Source: Thalassia testudinum (Eukaryota > Streptophyta > Magnoliopsida > Alismatales > Hydrocharitaceae). Taken from it: a stretch of DNA of 64,000 nucleotides. Of the stretch, positions 56,818-64,000 are shown in pieces. The position numbers and the translations under genes were made by a program. The notes below the pieces were generated by a model that did not search any database, had not been told where the DNA came from, and worked only from the letters and a program-made list of their open reading frames with translations. Each line of letters starts with the position of its first letter. The stretch's first letter is position 1. The stretch spans positions 88,886,001 through 88,950,000 of the forward strand of contig JAZHRO010000073.1 in assembly GCA_037157565.1 (NCBI GenBank), in the 5' to 3' direction.

Positions 56818-59665
56818 TTCTTTTTTATTTTTTTGTTTTTTTTGAGAAGGAAAGGAATGCTATCGAATCACCGATAGCAAACCAAGAGAGCTTTTATTAA
56901 TAAAAAATAATGAAACAATTACATGGTCGAACCCCATTGATGTATGAGATTCCAGCAACTATTGACAATCTTATCCACATTCACTGGACTCTCCTGAAAA
57001 ACACACTCATTTCTGGCCCTCCAAATAGACCATAAAGCAGCCACCATAGATAAACATGGCTTATTCATCCTCACAAGCTAACTCCAAAGATTCTCCCATG
57101 TGGGAAGAGAATCTCTACAAACTCTCCTCCAGACATAATCTGTGATCACACAAGAAGAAAAAATATGAGTGTTGGAGTCGTTATGCATCCCACATAAATG
57201 GCAAAACTAGGTAGGAGTTCCCATTCTCCTGTGCCTTAGATCTCCAGTGATCAATCCATCCCTTCTGCATAACCACAAAAAAATTTGTACCTTCAGTGGT
57301 ACCTTCAATTTCCATAATTTTTTCCCCACCTCATCAACTTCCGCCATCCTGGATGAGTTAACCAACTTGTCATAGGCAACTGCTGAAGAAAAAGTACCCT
57401 CCCACTTGTATGTGTCATATTCATCAGGTGTGGGTTTGAAGGCAGCAAGTTCTTGCATGAGGCGCTCATTTTCTACTCGTGTTCTTGTTTCATGATTATT
57501 CCACATTTCATTATTCAAAGACCACTTTTCAGAAGCCACGTGCCAATAATCAGAAACCACAGCATTCTTATCAGAAGCAGCTGCAAAAACAAGGGGGTAC
57601 CTGTCTTTAATCACCCCCCCAGGAAACCAATTCTCCAGCCAGAATTTGAAGCTTTTTCCATCACCTAAAACAGATTTGAACAAACTCCAATTATTCGCCA
57701 AAGCACGCATCACAGAAGACCAAAAGGGAGAGGGCTTGTGGGGATTTAGGTGGTTCTTCTCATCATTGGCAGCCCCATAGCTATCCTGAACAATCTCTGT
57801 CCACATTTTTTTTCCCCTTGCAACAGTCGAATAGCCCACTTCAAGAATAGCGCATCATTAAATTCTTTGAGGGATCTAATTCCCATGCCACCAATCTTTT
57901 TTGTCCTATAGATCGAATCCCATTTTATTGGTTGAAGGAAAGCCCCTTGATGAGAGGCCCCTTTCCAGAAGAATCTCTTACGCATCACATCGAGTTTTTT
58001 CCAAACTGATTTTGGGGCTCTGAGAATAGAAAATAAAAAAACTAGAATCGATGTAATGATCGGGTTCAGTAAAATATACCTTCCACCTTTTGATAGGTAG
58101 CGACTACTCCAACCCTCTAATTTCATAGCCACCTTTTCATATAGGAAGGACCAGTCTGCTTTACTCAATTTAGTGCACTTCAGAGGCAACCCCAGATATT
58201 TGACAGGTAATGTGACCACAAGCGTGCCCAAGATGGTGGAAATGTCATTCTGGATCAATCCATTCATACCAAAGCAGGCCAAGGAAGATTTCTTTCCATT
58301 AAGTCTAAGACCAGAAATCTCACCAAAAATCTTTACCATATAAAATAGCACTTGCACTTCCCTCTTCCCTCCTTCCACAAAAAAGACAGTGTCATCTGCG
58401 TATTGGAGAATGGGAGCTAAGGCCCTGTTATTAGACATTGAATACCCCCTTATTAATGCATCAGCTGCTAGTTTGCATGCATACCTTGCCAATGTATCCA
58501 TTGCAAGGTTAAATATCAGAGGGGCAAGTGGACACCCTTGCCTTACCCCACAATGGGGTTGAATCCATGTTCGACATGGTTTCCCATTTATCAAAGGGGA
58601 AAAGGAGGTAGTCGTGATACACCTCTTTACCCACTATATCAACTGAGGGGGAAATTTTCTCCTTTTGAGGATTTCCTACAAGTACGGCCAGGAGATTGAA
58701 TCATAAGCTTTGGAGAAGTCGACTTTCCATAGAAAGGCCTTGGTCTTTCGCCTGTGCCATCCCATCACCATCTCTTACGCTATAATGAAGGATTCTTATA
58801 GCGACCTCCCAGGAAGAAAGGCAGGCTAGACTGGCATTATCAAATCCTTTAGTACCTCACGCAATCTCCTGGCTATAATCTTACTGATAATAAGATAAAT
58901 AGAATCTGACAAGGCAATGGGTCTATAATCAGAGAAGTTCTCCGCACTTGATTTTTTTGGTAACAAGAACAAATAAAACTTATTCAATCTCTCAAACCCA
59001 GAGTTGCCTAATTCAAATTCATGAATAACCTTCATTACATCCATTTTGACAACACTCCACATTTCTCTGTAGAAGAAAACCTGAATCCCATCCGGTCCAG
59101 GAGCCCCCTCATTATTCAAGTCTTTAATTGTTTCAATGTTTCTTGTTCAAAAATTGAAGTAGCTAGCATGGCCATCTGATCACTATTGACACTCGAGAAA
59201 TCAGCTGATGCCATCCTCCAAGAGCCCCTTGGTGTAGCCTTGGTGAGTTCTTTGAAATATTTTCCAGCTTCACTTCTGATTTCATTGATAGAAGTAATAG
59301 TTCTCTCACCCACTTTAATTGATGAGATTAGATTGAACCTTCTCCTAGCACTGGCCGCTAGATGAAAGAACTTCGTGTTAGCATCACCTTCTTTAAGCCA
59401 CAGTTGTCTAGCCTTGGCCACTTCTTTTTTCAAATCTTCCTCCCCAACTGCATGTTGCATCTGCTGTCTTTGCTGTTGTTCTTGAGGACTCAAAGGCTGC
59501 CTGCACTCCTTCAAGTCCAGCTCTCTGATCACTGCCAATGTCTCCACCCTCCTTTGTTCCCTGATCTGTGCCACTGTTTGTCCATGTTCTTTTAACATGG
59601 AGCGCAAACCTGTCAGCTTTGAAGCCAACTGTTGTGTGGCAGATCCCTGCACTGCCTTGTTCTGC
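56818..59665 (-). mobile_element. 5'-truncated L1-type LINE inserted in G
   Basis: Flanked by the exact 11-base duplication TCCAGGTAGAT (56807-56817 and 59666-59676). The T-rich run at 56818-56843 is the poly(A) tail on the minus strand. About 2.85 kb remains, starting upstream of the RT domain; the endonuclease and ORF1 are missing. The tail abutting the duplication and the missing 5' part are the marks of target-primed reverse transcription. Confidence 0.92.
57200..59665 (-). pseudogene. LINE ORF2 remnant: reverse transcriptase and zf-RVT
   Basis: The reading frame is broken into pieces at 59665-59116, 59119-58826, 58594-57746 and 57839-57207. RT motifs appear in order: EGAPGPDGIQVFFY, LLPKK, YRPIALS, VDFSKAYDS (near 58720, in a gap between open pieces), GVRQGCPLAPLIFNLAMD and the catalytic YADD (58391-58402 on the + strand). 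A zf-RVT-like region near 57200-57300 (VPLKVQIFLWLCRR) is typical of plant L1 elements. Several frameshifts make it non-functional. It would have copied LINE RNA at the nicked target. Confidence 0.88.
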
Positions 59666-59676
59666 TCCAGGTAGAT

Positions 59677-60156
59677 AAGGTCCTGACTTGAGTTCAACCT
59701 AGCCTAAATGTACTAGAATAATTAAATCCAACCTAATGGGTGCATCTACTCTTTTTTAGGGTTAGGTAAAATGTACTCAAGGAATGTGATGGGGCATTGT
59801 TTAATGGGTTGGTGCCCCATAGAAATAGATTTGAAATGTGTAATGCTCAAATAAGGGGTTCATAATACAAGCTTTATTGATTTAGTTACTTTTAAAGTTC
59901 AAGTGCTTGCATTAGTGAATTTTAGAGCTCACTTGGTTAAATATATTCAAATAAGGTTTTGATGAGGCACATAGAAGGTTTTGCAAGACCCAATTTGTTC
60001 TATAAATTTCCTCTAAGTATGGAGATAAAAATGTGCTCTACCTTATTGTGAAACCCTAATAGCAGATCAGTCTATATGATGCATTTTAGTCCACAAGATG
60101 AAAAGTGATGCAACCTAATCAAAGAAATCAATGGTCCTATTGCACCACTAACTAAG
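59677..60156 (-). other. G internal segment between LINE and solo LTR C2
   Basis: Non-coding leader-type sequence with word similarity to the D leader near 50940-51310. It ends CTAAG (60152-60156), the left copy of the C2 target duplication. Confidence 0.6.
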
Positions 60157-62688
60157 TAATGGGAACACCATCAGAGGCCCCAACTCCATGATATTCTGAT
60201 TTGAGAAGAAAATAGGAAATCAAGGTTAATTCTGTAATTTTAATAGCACGTCATAAACATAGATTAACCATGGGGTTTGTCAGGGTTTAAATGAAGGTCA
60301 AATGAGTAGTAAATTCCAATGAGTGGGTCTATATAGATAGAAACGGGGTTTTACGCATTTCAAGAACTGAATTAGAACACAAAATCCTAATTTCAGGCCA
60401 GCTTTAATTAATAAGGTTTTGGTCAGGATAAAATTCATTTAAATTTCCTAAAATTCATTGAAAAATATACTGAGAGGTTTGGTACCCTTTGTTTGACCAT
60501 CTAAGCCTATTTTGACCTAGAACAGAGTCACAGACGGAATTTTACCCTAATTTGGGATTTTGTGCAAATTTCCCAACCAAACGTTGTCAAAATTGAAATA
60601 TAACTTTACCATTAGATTCCTTGGGTCCAACTTAGGTTTGTACCAAAATTTGGGTCCAATCAGAGTCCATCTTGACCTAGTTTGCAATTTAGCCCTTTAA
60701 AACTCTATTGCTTACATTTAGCCCCTCAGGTTTCAAATTCTTTGCAAATGGGTCCCTAACTTCTCATCATTTTCTTCATTCCGATCCCTGTCGCCATTAT
60801 TGTGAACCCGAGCTCAACAGCGAGATTCGAGGAAGATTTTCTCCTTCAAATCAAGGCCAAACTTCTCTAAAATTAGAGGGAATGGTCACAAGGATCTTCT
60901 CTACGGATTGGACTAGGTTTTGAGATCAATTTTGGCCGAATTCACTGCCGGTGAACCCAAGAATCACAAGCTTGAAACCTACTTGAGGGTTGCCTATTTT
61001 GGTTGTTTTCACGCCTGTAAGAGACCTATAAAGAACCCTCCCGTCTAGACCGTTCTCCTTAGCTTAGAAAAGGTAAAGACCCATCTCTCCTCCTCTCCGG
61101 TCGACATCTCTTCAAGCTCCAGCGAGCTTCTCCACCCTTCTCGTTGAGCTGATCAATGGCCAAATTGATCAGCTCAACCTCTTCAGCTCTTCGTCATGAC
61201 TGCATCTGACCAAAGATCGGTCGTCTTCGTCTTCACCTACTCCGTCGTTCACTCACCGTCGACTTCTCCTCCTCCGGCGTTGGCTCATCATAACTAGCCT
61301 CCTCTGTCCACTTTCTCCCACCCTAAGCCTCCCTTTCTCATCCTCTTGATCTTCTATGACCCCTTAGACTCATGGTTCATGCATTGCACAGCCCGCACCC
61401 ACTCCATCTTCCCCACATCTGACACGAGCCTCGACGAGCTCACACCGGCACCACACACATGCAAACACACCCACAACACCTCCACAATGTCCACCAAGAC
61501 TCACTCAGCAAAAGCCCCAAAGAAATTCGGGGCTTTTGCTACTCTTCCACCTTGTCGAACACACTCCTACGCACCTTCATCGACCTCGACAAAGTTCCAC
61601 CGAGCTCACCACACCCTAAAACCACCATCGTCGCACTCGCCTCTTCACGGTGACATTGTTGAGAATTTTTGACGAGGATGCAAGGTTGTATTTTATTCTT
61701 CAGGTGTTCACCGGAGCTCCATCGCTGCCTTCATCTTCTCTGGTCCTGTGCACTCATCTCCAACCCTCGACTCACCCAGCTGCAGACTGCAATTGACACG
61801 GAACAAATAGCTGCAGTTGTTCTGGCCCTCAATCAAAGTCACTAGCTATAGCTACTACCCTAATTCCTCGAGCCAACCAGAGCAGTTCCACGTGAAGAAA
61901 GCAAGAGAGGATAATCCCACATCGTGTAGAACAAAATCCTGACAGCACGTAAAGGAAAATCTACTCTCAGCTGTTCACCTCGGAGAGAATAGGGGTGAGG
62001 TCCGTCACATTCCCCTATGCACGTGCTTCACACACGCCTATCCATGCCCTCGCCGGCGCTTATGCCTCGCGAGTCTGGGCATTGGATCCGATTGCCTGTG
62101 TCCGATCTGAGAATTGAGAAGAGAATCAAAGAGAGAAGGGGGAGGGTTTTGCTCTGCCTTGGGATTCATGCCCTCTCTCTCTCTCAACACTTAGCCTCTG
62201 AGGGCATTGTGTGAGGCCCTTGTGCCTTTGTTTGCTGTGCCTTGTGCCTCTGCTCTGTTGGTTCTACTGAGTTCTTAAAGTGTCTGAGGCCTTACATTGA
62301 CGTCTGAGGCTGTGGCTTGATACTGGTTACTATGGAGATATTTAACTAGATACTTGATTGAGATTACTATTCATTTATTTGAGATATTTGTGAACTTAAA
62401 CATTAGAACTAATTTGGTGATTCAAATCACCATTTTAACCCAATCTTTTTGCACTCTCATCCTTGGTTTTATTAACATATTATTCTAATTTGAATTGGGC
62501 AATGTTTTGATTATAATTACATATCTTTCTTGATAAACTGTGAGTAGTGTTTGAAATTGCCAATTTGCTCCCTGCAAATGACCTCAGACTTCAAATTGAG
62601 TTCGAGATCTACAAATTTAAGTGTTTCTTGCGATTTTCGTCCTATACTATAACCCATATTTCTAGATATCAACGATTTTGCGTAAACA
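60157..62688 (+). mobile_element. Solo LTR C2 (C family) inserted in G
   Basis: 2,532 bases, from TAATGGGAACACC (TG changed to TA) to GCGTAAACA, with the exact duplication CTAAG (60152-60156 and 62689-62693). It aligns with C1. TATA box TATAAAG at 61027-61033. An exact USE ATCCCACATCG lies at 61914-61924. No internal sequence, hence a solo LTR. Confidence 0.85.
61914..61955 (+). promoter_or_regulatory. snRNA-type USE in C2 with decayed TATA-like motif
   Basis: ATCCCACATCG matches RTCCCACATCG exactly. A weak CGTAAAGG starts at 61948, 23 nt later, where A and B have CATAAATT. Confidence 0.45.
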
Positions 62689-62693
62689 CTAAG

Positions 62694-63453
62694 GCACTCA
62701 GAATTCTTTTTTTAGATTTTTTATTTCATGTTTTGTAATTTTTCCAGATTTAATAGTGTATTGGAGTCTTTTAGTCTGTTTTGACACCTAGTTAGTAAAT
62801 GATTTTTCCATGCAATCAAACATGCGTGAAATATTTATTTTAGATATTTTTGAGATTCTAATTATCACAGGAATCCAACGCCACAAAATTTTAGGTCAAT
62901 CATATAGTATAAAAATTCCTATGATTTGTTGAATATCGAAAGTCAAGAAGAATTTTTTTTAAAAAAATTAAATATAACTCAGACTCGTATGAAATTTGGA
63001 TACGAACTTCCTGACTTCAATGCTTACGTTCAAGAGTAATTTCAAAATTTTTGGACAAATAAAAATTCAGAAAATAATTTTTAAATCTCGTAATTAGTTG
63101 CAGTCTGAATTTCAAGGTGGTTTTGTTCTTTCTCAAGAGATAATGCCCACCAAAAAAATGGTTTTTTTTCATAGAAAGCAAGCAAGCACAAGAAAATACT
63201 TATAACCTAAGGATCAAGCAAAGCGCCTAATTTTTTTTTAGATTTTTCTTATATAGAAAGAAAATCTAAGATAGATGCACTTACCTCAAGATGACTGAAT
63301 CCACTTTTCTGTTGTTTGTTACTCTTCATTTTGGATTTCTAATACCTACATACAAGCCAAAAAACACGAAGCAAAATGGATTGTAATTAGAAAATAAGTG
63401 CAAAATCAAAAGGCTATAAATAAATCCGTGCCTTCTCGACAACGATGCCAAAT
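62694..63453 (-). other. G leader region and primer-binding site
   Basis: Non-coding. The PBS is at 63433-63450 (minus strand TGGCATCGTTGTCGAGAA), a tRNA-Asp-type site with a few changes from the D site, three bases from the LTR. Homopolymer runs of T and A are common. Confidence 0.65.
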
Positions 63454-64000
63454 TGATGTTTGTCAAATTTACACGATTAAAATATGTGCAATTGTTGTAG
63501 CATGTAAAAGTGCATTCAATTAAATTTTTAATACTGTACTACAAGGAGTTCAAGTTGAACACAAGGGGGTAGTCGGTAACTTAAACATTTTGTAGTCATT
63601 ATATCTAAGATAGAGCATAAATATCAAGTAAGACATAGATATCAAATAAATCCTGACCTTCATTGAAATCATAAAGAGAGCCCTACAAATGAAATCCATA
63701 GCATGATTACAACTATGAATCCAAGCAAATAAACTAGAGAAAGAGTATAGAGAGAGAAAGAGAGTGGAACCGCTTGAGGGATGCTTGTTTGAAGCTTCTA
63801 GCAAAGCTTCAGATCTAGGGTGTTCAGAGGAAAATGACCAAAGAATGCTTGAAGAGAGAGGGGGTGTGAACTATGGTGGACTAAACTATATTAAGGGTAA
63901 TTATCTAATAGACTAAGTGCCCTCTAAGGGTTGGAGGCTAGGTCCTTTTATAGGAATCTGGGTGGCTTCCTATTGGTTGATCTGGAGTGCCTAGGATCAC
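63454..64000 (-). repeat. 5' LTR of element G (3' part only, runs off the window)
   Basis: On the minus strand it ends TTTGACAAACATCA at 63454, next to the PBS. TATAAAAGG on the minus strand at about 63942-63950 may be its promoter. The rest lies beyond the window, so it cannot be compared with the partial LTR at 20488-21276, which covers a different part. Confidence 0.65.

Larger units (their letters stand above)
53356..63453 (-). mobile_element. Internal region of element G, interrupted by three insertions
   Basis: The G segments are 53356-54638, 56413-56817, 59677-60156 and 62694-63453, separated by solo LTR F, a LINE and solo LTR C2. Together they are about 2.9 kb with no pol. Similarity to the D internal region (ORF N-terminus, leader words) shows a related non-autonomous family. 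G continues left past D to its probable 3' LTR and right to a 5' LTR at 63454. Confidence 0.7.

Overview
The window is repeat-dense nuclear DNA of a flowering plant. I could support no host gene, tRNA or rRNA. The plant origin follows from the elements themselves: Athila-lineage Ty3/gypsy elements with tRNA-Asp-type primer sites, a Sirevirus-like Ty1/copia gag element with a tRNA-Met-type primer site, and a plant L1-type LINE. I cannot name the species.

Layout. (1) About 1-7390: a three-level nest on the + strand. Internal sequence of element J and its 3' LTR (from 5921) are interrupted by solo LTR C1 (576-5490, target-site duplication ATGAT), which is itself split by solo LTR H (3094-5382, duplication GACTT). 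(2) 7391-12729: non-coding sequence, one probable LTR start at 8024 and an AT-rich kilobase. (3) 12730-20487: a minus-strand tandem of LTR-gag-LTR-gag-truncated LTR with Sirevirus hallmarks and no pol. (4) 20488-64000: one large nest. Minus-strand element G (probable 3' LTR 20488-21276, 5' LTR from 63454 off the window edge) contains minus-strand element D (21284-53350, duplication CATGC). D contains + strand Athila element A (22971-47601, duplication TAAGG). A contains + strand element B (36188-46265, duplication CCGAC) inside its 3' LTR. G also carries solo LTR F, a 5'-truncated LINE and solo LTR C2.

How they relate. A is the only element with gag-pro-RT-RNaseH-integrase, and it is dead: nine in-frame stops plus a frameshift. 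B has almost identical 2.79-kb LTRs, A-type leader and 3' region, and a single intact 618-codon ORF of unknown function in place of gag-pol, so it looks like a very young non-autonomous partner that used proteins from an intact A-like copy elsewhere. D and G likewise lack pol and carry acidic or Tyr/Asn/Pro-rich ORFs. Nesting gives the order of insertion G, then D, then A, then B, and LTR divergence agrees.

Most interesting: (a) B and its unknown ORF; (b) a plant snRNA-type upstream sequence element (RTCCCACATCG) at a constant 23-24 nt from a TATA-like motif in the LTRs of A, B and C; (c) a second polypurine tract about 1.26-1.29 kb upstream of the terminal one in A, B and D; (d) all nine A stops are TAG or TGA and none is TAA, a pattern expected of CG/CHG methylation decay.
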